Part shown: positions 54,610 to 63,608 of the stretch, in pieces | Position numbering within the stretch: the stretch's first letter is position 1 | Layout of the letters: each line of letters begins with the position of its first letter | Assembly (NCBI RefSeq): GCF_002368115.1 | Contig: NZ_AP018316.1 | Coordinates: forward strand, 330,522 to 394,521 | From: Dolichospermum compactum NIES-806 | Lineage (GTDB): Bacteria; Cyanobacteriota; Cyanobacteriia; Cyanobacteriales; Nostocaceae | Length of the DNA: 64,000 nucleotides | Direction of reading: 5' to 3' | The notes under the pieces: model-generated | Databases searched by the model: none | Told to the model about the DNA's origin: nothing | The model's input: the letters and a program-made list of their open reading frames with translations, nothing else | Made by a program: the position numbers and the translations under genes

Positions 54610-55092
54610 ATGTCTAGCGCAGTTTTAATTGATTTTGATCAAATTTATCAAGTTCGAGGCAACAAGGTTAGTTCTGCTGCAAAATTTGATGATCTTGCTT
54701 CATATTTTAAAAAAGCATCTAGGGATATCAAAGCTGAGTGGAGCAATTTTTCTTCTGAACAACGTGATTACTTAAGAGATTTTGCCTACTCTTTCATTGA
54801 ACCAAATCAGGGAGTTACAGGGTTTTTGGAGATCCTCAAATCAAAAATTTATTTGCTTTTTTTGAATCTTAGCTCCCAAAAAGAATCTTATGATGCTTGT
54901 CTTAATGCTATTGATTTCTTGGTTGATACAATTCTTGATTGTATTGAGCAAGATGATCCCGGCTATCAGGCTGTTTTATCTGATACCTTAGAGGAATTGC
55001 GTTTAAATTACGAACGTATTCCAGAAGTAAAGCCGGAGGATAGTAGTGCCTGGTTGCGAAATATATTCGATAAGGCCATTGCCGAAGTTTGA
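54610..55092 (+). CDS. Hypothetical protein, possible antitoxin-like partner
   Basis: A 160-residue acidic, helical protein with no recognised domain (SSEQRDYLRDFAYSFIEPNQ; LNAIDFLVDTILDCIEQDD). It is the first gene of a tightly coupled pair: the next start lies within its last codons. The arrangement resembles toxin-antitoxin pairs, but the size is larger than most antitoxins. A leader of about 250 bp separates it from the divergent protease gene; AGAGG ribosome-binding site before ATG. Confidence 0.55.
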   Translation: MSSAVLIDFDQIYQVRGNKVSSAAKFDDLASYFKKASRDIKAEWSNFSSEQRDYLRDFAYSFIEPNQGVTGFLEILKSKIYLLFLNLSSQKESYDACLNAIDFLVDTILDCIEQDDPGYQAVLSDTLEELRLNYERIPEVKPEDSSAWLRNIFDKAIAEV

Positions 55093-55474
55093 GCTTAGTC
55101 TTGTTAAGCTTGTTAAAACTCACTACAAAAAAAATAAAAGAGCTAGAGATTCATTTGAGACTTTGATACAAAAGTATAGAGAGACTCTTGCAACAGATCC
55201 GCTCTTTGATGACTCAGATAGCGAAAATTTTCCTAAAGGTGCTTACAAACCAGATTTTGAATTTAGAAAAATTCGGTTTTTTATGCCGGAACTTCAAGGT
55301 GCTTCTCGTAGGGAACGATTTATGTATGTTGTTCATCAAGCTTCTTGTTCTGTCTATCCCATATGGGTTTATACCCATGAAGAATACCCTAAAAGACCTA
55401 GCGACCAGGACTTGAAAGAGCAACTGACAATTATAGAAATGAATATTGTAGATGTAGACTCTCCACCTTCATAA
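55079..55474 (+). CDS. Hypothetical protein resembling RelE/ParE-fold toxins
   Basis: About 131 residues from TTG 55079 (PKFELSLVKLVKTHYKKNKR); a GTG at 55046 would give a longer form with a 47-bp overlap. The central part FRKIRFFMPELQGASRRERF and the following MYVVHQASCSVYPIWVYTHE then EYPKRPSDQDLKEQL has the basic strand-strand-helix look and closing K..L pattern of RelE/ParE proteins. Overlap with the upstream gene suggests translational coupling. Identification is by general resemblance only. Confidence 0.5.
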   Translation: MPKFELSLVKLVKTHYKKNKRARDSFETLIQKYRETLATDPLFDDSDSENFPKGAYKPDFEFRKIRFFMPELQGASRRERFMYVVHQASCSVYPIWVYTHEEYPKRPSDQDLKEQLTIIEMNIVDVDSPPS

Positions 55475-55570
55475 ACCATGAGAAGATATACCTTTGCTGT
55501 CTTCTAAAAAAATAAGTTATAGAAGATATAAAATTCTTTTTTCTCTCCAATTACTAATTACAAATGATCT

Positions 55571-56716
55571 ATGTCCCTATCTGACGCAATACCTGCTCTA
55601 CTTGTCCTAGCAGATGGTTCTGCTTATCGCGGTTGGTCTTTCGGCGCTACAGGAACTGCCATTGGTGAAATCGTGTTCAATACTGGCATGACCGGATATC
55701 AAGAAGTGTTAACCGATCCTAGTTACTGTGGTCAAATCGTCATTTTTACCTATCCCGAACTAGGAAACACTGGTATTAATTCCGAAGACGAAGAATCAAA
55801 TCAACCCCATGTTAAGGGAGCGATCGCTCGCAATATATGTCATAAACCTAGTAACTGGCGTTCCACCCAATCCCTACCCAACTACCTCCAACAGCACCAC
55901 ATTCCCGGTATTTACGGCATAGATACCCGCGCCCTCACCCGGAAAATTCGGATGTTTGGGGCGATGAATGGCGGCATTTCCACAACAATTCTCGAGGAAA
56001 CAGAATTGTTAGAAATGGTACAAGCAGCGCCCAACATGACAGGCTTAAACCTAGTCAAAGAAGTCACCACACCAACCGTTTACGAATGGATTGAAGCCAC
56101 AACCGCCCCTTGGGAATTCAACCCCGAAGCCGTAGCTAAAATTAGCGAAACCTTCACCGTCGTCGCCCTAGACTTTGGCGTCAAGCGGAATATCTTACGC
56201 CGTCTCGCCAGTTATGGCTGTCGCGTCATAGTTGTTCCTGCCGATACACAACCAGAAGAAATTCTCAAATACAATCCAGATGGTATTTTCCTCTCCAACG
56301 GACCAGGAGACCCCGCCGCGGTTACAGAAGGTATCAACACCACCAGAGCCTTACTAGACAGCCAAAAACCCATATTTGGCATTTGTATGGGACACCAAAT
56401 TTTAGGTCATGCCCTGGGAGCAGAAACCTTTAAACTAAAATTTGGACATCGCGGTTTAAATCAACCAGCCGGCTTACAAGAAAGAGTCGAAATTACCAGC
56501 CAAAACCACAGTTTCGCCCTTGCCCCAGACTCCTTACCCACAGCCACAGTTGAGATCAGCCATTTGAACCTCAATGACCTGACCGTAGCTGGAGTCCGTC
56601 ACAAGACCCTACCTGTGTTTTCTGTCCAGTACCACCCAGAAGCCAGTCCTGGCCCCCATGATGCCGATTACTTATTTGAGCAGTTTGTCCTAAAAATGCA
56701 AGCAGCACGGCAATAA
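55571..56716 (+). CDS. carA: Carbamoyl-phosphate synthase small subunit (glutaminase)
   Basis: The glutamine amidotransferase chain that passes ammonia to CarB for carbamoyl phosphate, used for arginine and pyrimidines. N-terminal CPSase_S domain (ADGSAYRGWSFG, GMTGYQEVLTDPSYCGQI), then class I glutaminase with catalytic Cys in FGICMGHQILGHALG (about residue 271) and His-Glu in YHPEASPGPHD. 381 residues, normal length. carB is not adjacent, as is common in cyanobacteria. Confidence 0.97.
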   Translation: MSLSDAIPALLVLADGSAYRGWSFGATGTAIGEIVFNTGMTGYQEVLTDPSYCGQIVIFTYPELGNTGINSEDEESNQPHVKGAIARNICHKPSNWRSTQSLPNYLQQHHIPGIYGIDTRALTRKIRMFGAMNGGISTTILEETELLEMVQAAPNMTGLNLVKEVTTPTVYEWIEATTAPWEFNPEAVAKISETFTVVALDFGVKRNILRRLASYGCRVIVVPADTQPEEILKYNPDGIFLSNGPGDPAAVTEGINTTRALLDSQKPIFGICMGHQILGHALGAETFKLKFGHRGLNQPAGLQERVEITSQNHSFALAPDSLPTATVEISHLNLNDLTVAGVRHKTLPVFSVQYHPEASPGPHDADYLFEQFVLKMQAARQ

Positions 56717-56811
56717 ATTTTAGATTTGGGATTGCCGACTTTAGATTGAACTCGCATTTTACATTCACAAACTTGGATTCATGCCAGCAGAGGTAAGGCA
56801 TAAACCCCAAA

Positions 56812-56846
56812 AAATCTAAAATCTAAAATCTAAAATCTAAAATCCC
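56812..56846. repeat. AAATCTA heptamer tandem repeat
   Basis: About four or five direct AAATCTA units downstream of carA (STRR type). The surrounding 56717-56967 holds no gene. Confidence 0.8.
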
Positions 56847-56967
56847 CAGGTCATGATGGACATTGGTAATTAGTAAAAAATTTTGCCAGTTCCCAACATA
56901 GACAAATTGCTCAAAAACCATCTATACTAGAACGTTTACTTTTAGTAAAAAGAACGAGGAGAAAATC

Positions 56968-57336
56968 ATAGCTGAACCACTAAATCTAACCGTGAGCCTG
57001 AGAGGTACACGCGAAGTCCGCGATAGCTGTCAGCTATTCCGCCTCACAGGTTTATTAGACGCTTTCTCTGAGCCAACATTTCGGAAAGTACTCGGCGCTA
57101 AAATTGAAGAAGGCCCAAAAAACATCATTTTGGATCTTTCACAAATAGACTTTGTGGATAGTTCTGGCTTGGGTGCGCTGGTACAACTCGCCAAGCAAGC
57201 GCAAACCGCTGAAGGCACTTTGCAAATTGTCACTAATGCTCGTGTCACCCAAACCGTTAAGCTTGTTCGTTTAGAAAAATTTCTCTCCCTACAAGTTACA
57301 GTTGAAGCAGCCCTAGCAAACATCCCTACAGCTTGA
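56968..57336 (+). CDS. STAS domain anti-sigma factor antagonist
   Basis: A SpoIIAA/RsbV-like protein of about 120 residues that should bind an anti-sigma factor or similar kinase. The conserved strand ILDLSQIDFVDSSGLGALV carries the phosphorylatable serine (DSSG). The start is unusual. The only good ribosome-binding site, AGGAG at 56957-56961, is 6 bp before ATA (56968), giving (I/M)AEPLNLTVSLRGTREVRD. The nearest standard start, GTG 56992, is 30 bp from that site and would lose eight residues. Confidence 0.85.
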   Translation: MAEPLNLTVSLRGTREVRDSCQLFRLTGLLDAFSEPTFRKVLGAKIEEGPKNIILDLSQIDFVDSSGLGALVQLAKQAQTAEGTLQIVTNARVTQTVKLVRLEKFLSLQVTVEAALANIPTA

Positions 57337-57358
57337 TTGCTTGAATGGAAAATCTAAA

Positions 57359-57397
57359 TTAAGCTATCCGATGTCAAATCTGGATAGCTTAATTTTT
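57359..57397 (+). terminator. Rho-independent terminator after the STAS gene
   Basis: A perfect 11-bp stem, TTAAGCTATCC (57359-57369) / GGATAGCTTAA (57382-57392), is followed by TTTTTG. Confidence 0.9.
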
Positions 57398-57600
57398 GGA
57401 TTATAGTTAGGAGTCAAGAGTCTCTTTCTGTATGGCTTTTACCTGAGATTCTGGATCTCATTCCAGTACATACCGCCATACCAAAGAAGAACCCCTATTT
57501 AATGTATGATGTTGGGAGTTAAATATAATTTAAGTTGCTTTAGATAATGACGGCAAAAATTGTCTCCCGATGTAGCGCTTTTTTAAGGAATGATTAATCT

Positions 57601-58080
57601 GTGAAGTCCAAGGAGGAAACAGGCGAACACGAAGAAGATGAAACCGCTACACAGCATTCATCAGATATCTACCCGTGGTTGGTAAATGCCACGCAACTAC
57701 CCCAGCAAATATCCCCAGCCCAAATCAAACAGATATCTCCTTCAGCATTAGCCTACTTGGGGGATGCAATTTACGAATTATATGTTAGAATGTTTTATCT
57801 GTGGCCACAACAGCGATTGGAAAATTACCATCGTTCCGTAGTGGATCAGGTAAGAGCAGAAACACAAGCGCTACATTTGCGAATGTTAACTCCTTACTTG
57901 AGGAGTAACGAATTAGAAATTGTTCGCAGAGGTCGTAACTCTGCTACGAGTCGTCATAAGCGACTAAATCCCGAAATTTATCAACAGGCAACTAGTTTAG
58001 AAACCTTAGTTGGCTACCTATATCTTACTGATTACCACCGTTTAACCGAGCTATTACAAAAACTTCCCCTAGAGAAATAG
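57601..58080 (+). CDS. mrnC: Mini-ribonuclease 3
   Basis: A 159-residue RNase III-fold nuclease lacking the dsRNA-binding domain, used in 23S rRNA 3'/5' end maturation. The catalytic signature ALAYLGDAIYELYVR includes Asp55; EIVRRGRNSATSRH and TSLETLVGYLYL follow. The first about 38 residues are an acidic unstructured extension. Start is GTG 57601. The next gene also handles 23S rRNA, which fits a common theme. Confidence 0.9.
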   Translation: MKSKEETGEHEEDETATQHSSDIYPWLVNATQLPQQISPAQIKQISPSALAYLGDAIYELYVRMFYLWPQQRLENYHRSVVDQVRAETQALHLRMLTPYLRSNELEIVRRGRNSATSRHKRLNPEIYQQATSLETLVGYLYLTDYHRLTELLQKLPLEK

Positions 58081-58178
58081 TGAGAAGCTACATCTGGCGA
58101 TTGTTACTGATTTGTAATGGTTCATTAAATTGATGTCATCGGGCTGTTCACTCATTTAAATCAAACCTCAATACTGTT

Positions 58179-59846
58179 ATGACAAGTCAACCAAAGAAAA
58201 ATCATTCCGGCGGACAACCAAAACGTGGTCAGCCAGTAAAAATTAAGGGTAAGCGCGTTGTGCCTCAACCTAGCCGTAATCAAGGCAAAAGTGATGGTAA
58301 ACCCATTTCCGTTAAACCCCGGACATCTCGCTATGGTTCTGAACCATCCCCAGAAGTTACAGGAGACAGAGAAGGTAAATCCTATTCTGCAAAACCTCGC
58401 TCTCGCTATGGTTCTGAACCATCCCCAGAAGTTACAGGAGACAGAGAAGGTAAATCCTATTCTGCAAAACCTCGCTCTCGCTACGGCTCTGAACCATCCC
58501 CAGAAGTTAGAGGAGACAGAGAAGGTAAATCCTATTCTGCAAAACCTCGCTCTCGCTACGGCTCTGAACCATCCCCAGAAGTTAGGGTAGACAGAGAAGG
58601 TAAATCCTATTCTGCAAAACCCCGGACATCTCGCTATGGTTCTGAACCATCCCCAGAAGTTAGGGTAGACAGAGAAGGTAAATCCTATTCTGCAAAACCC
58701 CGGACATCTCGCTATGGTTCTGAACCATCCCCAGAAGTTACAGGAGACAGAGAAGGTAAATTCTATTCTGCAAAACCCCGGACATCTCGCTATGGTTCTG
58801 AACCATCCCCAGAAGTTAGGGTAGACAGAGAAGGTAAATCATTTTCAGTGAAACCCCGGACATCTCGCTATGGTTCTGAACCATCCCCAGAAGGTAGAGG
58901 AGACAGAGAAGGTAAATCATTTTCAGTGAAACCCCGGACATCGCGCTACGGTTCTGAACCATCCTCAGAAATCGCATTACCAAATGAAGGTAAATCCTTC
59001 ACCACTAGATATCGTCCTTCTTATCAGTCTTCCCAGCAACTTCCAGAAATTACATCCACAGAAGAGACTGATTTAATCTATGGTCGTCATCCAGTTTTGA
59101 CGGCGTTGGAAAATGAACGCAGTATTAACCGTCTTTGGATTACTACCCGTCTTCGTTATGATCCCAGATTTCACCATTTGATTTTGCAAGCCAAGGATAA
59201 TGGCGCAGTTATTGATGAAGTTGAACCAATGCGGTTAGACCAAATTACTGGTCGCGCTAACCACCAAGGGATAGCGGCTCAAATTGCTCCTTATGCCTAT
59301 ATTGAATTAGAAGACCTGATTGCTAAGTCCAAATCTATTACTGACCCTGTAATTGTAGTTGCTGATGGTATTACTGATCCCCATAACTTAGGGGCGATTA
59401 TTCGCACGGCGGAGGCTATTGGCGCTCACGGTTTGGTGATTCCCCAAAGAAGAGCAGCGGGAATTACTTCTACTGTGGTGAAAGTGGCAGCAGGTGCATT
59501 AGAAACCTTTCCTGTATCTAGAGTTGTCAACCTGGGTCGCGCTTTAGAACAGTTAAAAGAAGAAGGCTTTTGGATTTATGGAACTGCGGTTACAGGTAGC
59601 GAACCATTACAAAGTGTTAAATTTAGCGGACCTGTGGTTTTAGTTGTGGGTGGTGAAGGCGAAGGTCTGGGGATGTTGACACAACGTTCTTGTGATGTTT
59701 TGGTGTCTATTCCCTTACAAGGTAAGACTCCTAGCCTCAATGCTTCGGTGGCAACTGGTATGGCACTTTACGAAATTTATCGTCAAAAATCGCAGAATAC
59801 ACTGTATCTTGATAAAATACAGACAATTGCTTTGAAAAAACAATAG
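58179..59846 (+). CDS. rlmB: 23S rRNA 2'-O-methyltransferase (TrmH/SpoU family, RlmB-type) with repeat-rich N-terminus
   Basis: A 555-residue protein whose C-terminal about 250 residues form a SPOUT methyltransferase: the substrate-binding domain (DLIYGRHPVLTALENERSIN), motif 1 VADGITDPHNLGAIIRTAEA, motif 2 VVLVVGGEGEGLG and motif 3 SIPLQGKTPSLNASVATGMA. It should methylate a guanosine of 23S rRNA (position 2251 in E. coli numbering for RlmB). The first about 280 residues are basic and mostly nine tandem repeats of 25-26 residues, probably disordered and RNA-binding. Confidence 0.9.
   Translation: MTSQPKKNHSGGQPKRGQPVKIKGKRVVPQPSRNQGKSDGKPISVKPRTSRYGSEPSPEVTGDREGKSYSAKPRSRYGSEPSPEVTGDREGKSYSAKPRSRYGSEPSPEVRGDREGKSYSAKPRSRYGSEPSPEVRVDREGKSYSAKPRTSRYGSEPSPEVRVDREGKSYSAKPRTSRYGSEPSPEVTGDREGKFYSAKPRTSRYGSEPSPEVRVDREGKSFSVKPRTSRYGSEPSPEGRGDREGKSFSVKPRTSRYGSEPSSEIALPNEGKSFTTRYRPSYQSSQQLPEITSTEETDLIYGRHPVLTALENERSINRLWITTRLRYDPRFHHLILQAKDNGAVIDEVEPMRLDQITGRANHQGIAAQIAPYAYIELEDLIAKSKSITDPVIVVADGITDPHNLGAIIRTAEAIGAHGLVIPQRRAAGITSTVVKVAAGALETFPVSRVVNLGRALEQLKEEGFWIYGTAVTGSEPLQSVKFSGPVVLVVGGEGEGLGMLTQRSCDVLVSIPLQGKTPSLNASVATGMALYEIYRQKSQNTLYLDKIQTIALKKQ
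58296..58988 (+). repeat. Nine tandem 75/78-bp repeats encoding (GKSYSAKPRTSRYGSEPSPE..)
   Basis: Units of 26, 25, 25, 25, 26, 26, 26, 26 and 26 residues follow each other; the units with SRYG instead of TSRYG lack one codon. Consensus: GKSYSAKPR(T)SRYGSEPSPE then V-x-x-DRE. Nucleotide identity between inner units is very high, so the array probably expands and contracts. Confidence 0.92.
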
Positions 59847-59958
59847 TACAAGAACTGATATCGTGGATATTTGTCTGCGAAATCAGTAAATGTAAAAGAC
59901 AATAAATTTAATCTATTTGTACACGCCCAGTTATCACGTTTATAAATCGGCGAAAACT

Positions 59959-60261
59959 ATGACAACGATTTGGCATAACTTCCAAGAGAGGTTAATTAGT
60001 ACATTCAATGGACTCGGTCTTGCTTGGTGGGTAGAAGTTGTTACACAAAACCCCCGTTGTACATACTACTTTGGTCCATTTTTCAGTTCTGCGGCAGCTA
60101 CTAAAGCCAGTAATGGCTATGTAGAAGATTTGGAAATTGAAGGGGCGCAGGGAATTATAGTGAATATCAAACGCTGTAAGCCTAATGTTTTAACAATTGC
60201 TGAAGATTTGGGGGAATGGATTGACCGTAAAGTAAAGCCTGTCTTTAGCGGTCAAAATTAG
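59959..60261 (+). CDS. DUF1816 domain protein
   Basis: A 100-residue protein from ATG 59959; a TTG at 59917 would give a 114-residue form, less likely. It has the DUF1816 pattern LAWWVEVVTQNPRCTYYFGP with FFSSAAATKASNGYVEDLEI, a small cyanobacterium-specific domain also found in some phycobilisome-associated proteins (CpcD-like fold is suggested in the family). The function is unknown. Confidence 0.85.
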   Translation: MTTIWHNFQERLISTFNGLGLAWWVEVVTQNPRCTYYFGPFFSSAAATKASNGYVEDLEIEGAQGIIVNIKRCKPNVLTIAEDLGEWIDRKVKPVFSGQN

Positions 60262-60288
60262 TCTAATTACCAATTTCAGAGGCTGTTA

Positions 60289-60315
60289 TCGTTCCTGGGT
60301 TAATCCTGGGAACGA
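60289..60315. repeat. Hairpin TCGTTCC/GGAACGA
   Basis: A 7-bp stem between the convergent DUF1816 and hydrolase genes. There is no T run, so its action as a terminator is uncertain. Confidence 0.4.
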
Positions 60316-60327
60316 GTTGTGCCTGAT

Positions 60328-61170
60328 TTAAACTTTCACGATTTGGGGGTTGGTGGCTAACCAATTGTCAATATCTCCTAATAACTGTTGGGGTATTTCC
60401 CAAGGAAAGAGATGGGCTGTGTTAGGGTAACATTGCCATTGAGAGTTTTTGAGGTGTCGGGCTGTTTCTAAACTGGCATCAGGGGTAATGTGGCGATCTT
60501 GTTCACCGGCAAGCACTAGGCTGGGACATTGAATTTGCCAAAGGTCTGGGGTGCGATTATAACCTGCTCTGATGGCACTGTAGAGGGCGTTTGTAGCTGC
60601 TCCTGAGGTTTGTAAGTAGGCTGGTAGGGCATCCGTAGCTATGTAATTGTAAGCTGTGGATGTGTGTTGTTGAATCAAGTAGCGAAAGAGCGATCGCTTG
60701 CCAAAAGTATTAATATTCCATTGCCAACTGGGTTTTATATAGTTTAATATACCTGCAATTCCTGTATAAATATTGTCTTGCCAAGAAATTCGGGGATGAT
60801 GCCCCCAGGGTCTAGCGGCTGTAGCTACTAAAATTAAGCCTGTAATCCGTTGGGGTAGGCGCATGGCCAGTTCCATCGCTAAAATGCCTCCTAGCGACCA
60901 TCCCAATACTAAGAATTTTTCTATTTTTAACTGGTCTAATAGGGCTTCTAGGTCGTCTAAATGATCTTGCATAACAAATTTGCCCTGAAACCGACTTTTG
61001 CCGTATCCGCGTAAATCTGGAGCAATGGTTTGGTAGCGTTGTGATAGATGATTTGTGAAGACGGAAAGGCTACGTCCCGAACCAGGATGACCATGTAAAC
61101 CCAGGATGGGAAATCCTTGACCTTGGGTGTAGAAGTTAAGTGGTACAGTTCTAGGTGTGTGATTGCCCAT
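60328..61170 (-). CDS. Alpha/beta hydrolase
   Basis: A 280-residue alpha/beta-hydrolase: oxyanion/HG region GLHGHPGSGRS, RGYGKS strand, nucleophile elbow GWSLGG, Asp in AGEQDRHI and final His in NTAHLFPWE. The family includes esterases, haloperoxidase-like and acyl-transfer enzymes; the substrate is unknown. No signal peptide. Confidence 0.85.
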   Translation of the reverse strand: MGNHTPRTVPLNFYTQGQGFPILGLHGHPGSGRSLSVFTNHLSQRYQTIAPDLRGYGKSRFQGKFVMQDHLDDLEALLDQLKIEKFLVLGWSLGGILAMELAMRLPQRITGLILVATAARPWGHHPRISWQDNIYTGIAGILNYIKPSWQWNINTFGKRSLFRYLIQQHTSTAYNYIATDALPAYLQTSGAATNALYSAIRAGYNRTPDLWQIQCPSLVLAGEQDRHITPDASLETARHLKNSQWQCYPNTAHLFPWEIPQQLLGDIDNWLATNPQIVKV

Positions 61171-61250
61171 AAATTTAATTGATTGTGAAACTCTGTCTAA
61201 AATGGAGATTTACTCCTTGTTGGGCGCAGGCCCTGCGCCCCTACAATTCT

Positions 61251-61829
61251 TTATTTTTCGATGTAACCGCCAGCGTAAGTAATTACACACATAGTTTCAT
61301 AGGTGATGTGATTGCCGTAAGCAACGCCAGTGGCACGAAAAGCTGGGTTAAAAATGTTGGTTCGATGTCCACGGGAGGGGACTCCATCATCAATTATCAA
61401 TTGCATGATGATATCTGGGGCAGTTTTTTGACCATAGCTGATATTTTCGCCGGCTGTGGTTTGCCATTGACCATAACGATTTAAACGGGTAAAGGGATCA
61501 CTGCCGTCACTACCAGTATGACCGATTCCACCTTTTACGCCTTGGTCTTTGACGTGATCTTTTGCGGCTAAAGACATCCCTGTGGAGGGATTTAAGACGA
61601 TAATTGGAGTGGTAGATTTGAGAAAAGCGATCGCTTCATCAACAGCTATAACGCCTTCTTTGGTTTGTAAATAGTAATTTTCAGCAATTTTGATTTTTGT
61701 GCCTTCCAATTTCTGTTTCCAGCTTTCTAGAAGCGGTACATAAGCAGCAGGATTTGTTCGCACCAGGTTCATTTCGGCAATTACTGTCTGTTTTAAATCG
61801 GAGAGAATGGTCAAATTTGCCTCAGTCAT
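61251..61829 (-). CDS. CAP (SCP/PR-1-like) domain protein
   Basis: A 192-residue CAP-superfamily protein. The conserved elements are IGHTGSDGSDPFTRLNRYGQ (CAP2-like His), AGENISYG with Glu, and PSRGHRTNIFNPAFRATGV (His near the cavity). Bacterial members are mostly extracytoplasmic, but no signal peptide is visible here, so location and role are uncertain. The C-terminus lies within a GC-poor region next to a 'ggcgcaggccctgcgcc' palindrome (61220-61237). Confidence 0.82.
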   Translation of the reverse strand: MTEANLTILSDLKQTVIAEMNLVRTNPAAYVPLLESWKQKLEGTKIKIAENYYLQTKEGVIAVDEAIAFLKSTTPIIVLNPSTGMSLAAKDHVKDQGVKGGIGHTGSDGSDPFTRLNRYGQWQTTAGENISYGQKTAPDIIMQLIIDDGVPSRGHRTNIFNPAFRATGVAYGNHITYETMCVITYAGGYIEK

Positions 61830-61929
61830 TGATTACCTACAACTGTAAGATAGCGTAATAGGTAATAATAGCAAAAATCCCAGGTGACGCATTCATAACC
61901 TCGTTTTCTTGTGAAATTATTGTAGTAGT
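61830..61929. other. Intergenic stretch
   Basis: Start of a 620-bp gene-free interval. Nothing recognised up to the element at 61930. Confidence 0.35.
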
Positions 61930-62131
61930 TAGGACTTACGCACGCTCACTAATTTACCATGATATGAATGAAGGAAATTGCGTCGTTTTCGGCTTTGGGA
62001 ATAACTTATTGAGTAGGGTGCGTCAGATAGAGGGAATCTGTTTTTTTGTCAAAATATCGTGTCTGACGCACCCTACAAGGGATAAAATTTACGTCACATA
62101 TTTGGGGAATCTTGTCAATGCGTAAATCCTA
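61930..62131 (+). mobile_element. 202-bp inverted-repeat element with TAGGACTTACGCA ends
   Basis: Terminal inverted repeats TAGGACTTACGCA / TGCGTAAATCCTA (one mismatch) are flanked by the 5-bp direct repeat GTAGT (61925-61929 and 62132-62136). The interior has a long palindrome, GTAGGGTGCGTCAGA / TCTGACGCACCCTAC (about 62015-62079). It encodes no protein; MITE-like. Confidence 0.82.
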
Positions 62132-62452
62132 GTAGTAATCTTTTTGGAAACTACCTATTATCTGTTGTAATCTTCTTTGCTATTAAATGTAAAGTATGAT
62201 CGGGCTAATATTTGATTTTTGAAATATACGTAAGGTGGGAATCCCCCATTAATTTATTCTGACTACTGACTCCTGCTTCAATAAAATAGGAATTGAGAAG
62301 CGAAAAGTTATCCTCATCACTTCTCATAAGACTACTCCTTACACTTACTGTAATTAGAACACTTAATTAATAAGTGCCACCTCTAGCTAAAGGTGCAGAT
62401 TTATTGGCAACAACTATGAAACTTGTATAAATTATTGCCTAACCATTAGATT
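62132..62452. other. Intergenic stretch
   Basis: No gene or clear repeat apart from short AT-rich motifs. It contains the sequence downstream of the DsbA-like gene (which ends at 62453 on the minus strand). Confidence 0.35.
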
Positions 62453-63199
62453 TTATGGTTTACCTTGCAATATTTCTTCTACTTCTGTGAGTTTTACAGG
62501 TCCAGCAAAATTTGGACTGGTGATAATAAAAGATGGTGTACCACCTAATCCTAATTGTTGGGCTAATAATAGGTCTTTTTCGATGGATTTATTAGCTAAT
62601 TTGCGATCATTATCAAATTTTGTGAGGTTTAAATTGAGCTTTTTGGCAATATTTAAATATAAAGTCTCACCCAATTGTTTCTGATTGGTAAACAGGGCAT
62701 CATGATATTCCCAAAACTTACCTTGTTGATATGCTGCCCAAGCTGCTGTAGCTGCGGGTAATGCTTGATCATGAATTTGATAAAGGGGAAAATGTTTATA
62801 AACTAAGGTGAATTTATTCGGATATTTTGCCAATAAATCTTTGAGTGTTTGATGTGCCTCGGCACAATAAGGACATTCAAAATCTGAAAATTCTATCAAT
62901 ACCGTTTTTGATTTGGTTGCACCAATTGTGGGAGAATCACCAATTACGGATTGAGGATTTGCTTGAAAATTATTGATAAATTCTTGCCGTGATTTTTGGA
63001 TATTCTGTTGCTGTTGCTGCTGATATGCTCCCACAGATTCAATAATTATTTCTGGGTGTTTGCGGATAATTTCTAGAACTTGTTTTTCTAGTTGAGGGTC
63101 TATTTTAGTCTCAGCTTGGACGGGAAGTGACCAGCTTAATATCAGACAGATCAAGCTAACAATTGCTAAATTGCGAAAATGAGTAAAAATTTTGAACAT
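62453..63199 (-). CDS. DsbA-family thioredoxin-fold protein
   Basis: A 248-residue exported oxidoreductase. The signal peptide covers residues 1-29 (IVSLICLILSWSLPVQA). A Gln-rich helical stretch (YQQQQQQNIQ) precedes the thioredoxin fold with active site C109-P-Y-C112 (FSDFECPYCAEAH) and the cis-Pro loop GLGGTPSFIIT. It should form or isomerise disulfides in periplasmic proteins, similar to DsbA/BdbD-type proteins. Confidence 0.9.
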   Translation of the reverse strand: MFKIFTHFRNLAIVSLICLILSWSLPVQAETKIDPQLEKQVLEIIRKHPEIIIESVGAYQQQQQQNIQKSRQEFINNFQANPQSVIGDSPTIGATKSKTVLIEFSDFECPYCAEAHQTLKDLLAKYPNKFTLVYKHFPLYQIHDQALPAATAAWAAYQQGKFWEYHDALFTNQKQLGETLYLNIAKKLNLNLTKFDNDRKLANKSIEKDLLLAQQLGLGGTPSFIITSPNFAGPVKLTEVEEILQGKP

Positions 63200-63608
63200 T
63201 TGTCAAAGATAGATAACTAGCAATGTAATTTTATCAAGTAGCAGAGAAAACAGCAGTTGTAAAAATTATCCCTATGTCTTTTATCATTATCAGTATTATT
63301 GGTTTAAACTTGGCTGAATAGGGAAGAGATAGAGGGGTAGGGAACAGGGAGCAGGGGGAAATAATTACCAACGGACAACGGACAATTGACCGAAAAATTT
63401 TAGATTTTGGATTTTAGATTTTGGATTGGGAATTTTCGGTACAAGCCCCGCCCCTTCAGGGCGGAATTAATCCATTTACGGATGCGGTGTTGAAGAAGTT
63501 AAGCGGTTAGAAACCGCAGCCATACAAACAAAACCCATCTTCATGGGTTTAAAATTAACGCAAGTATAAGGGAAGGGCGGGGAAACCCCTACAGGTTTTA
63601 CAATTTAA
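63200..63608. other. Gene-free stretch with several small repeats
   Basis: It includes 'gggaacagggagcaggggg' tracts (63340-63358), AGATTTT/GGATTTT heptamers (about 63401-63430), and hairpins CCGCCCCTTCAGGGCGG (63450-63466), GCGGTT/AACCGC (63501-63516) and AACCCATC..GATGGGTT-like (63525-63550). The last group resembles the flanks of IS200/IS605 elements but no transposase is present. Confidence 0.45.

Noticed and set aside
58296..58988. Regular repeats of 75/78 bp suggesting a CRISPR-like array
   Set aside because: The repeats are continuous, without unique spacers, and lie in frame in the methyltransferase gene.
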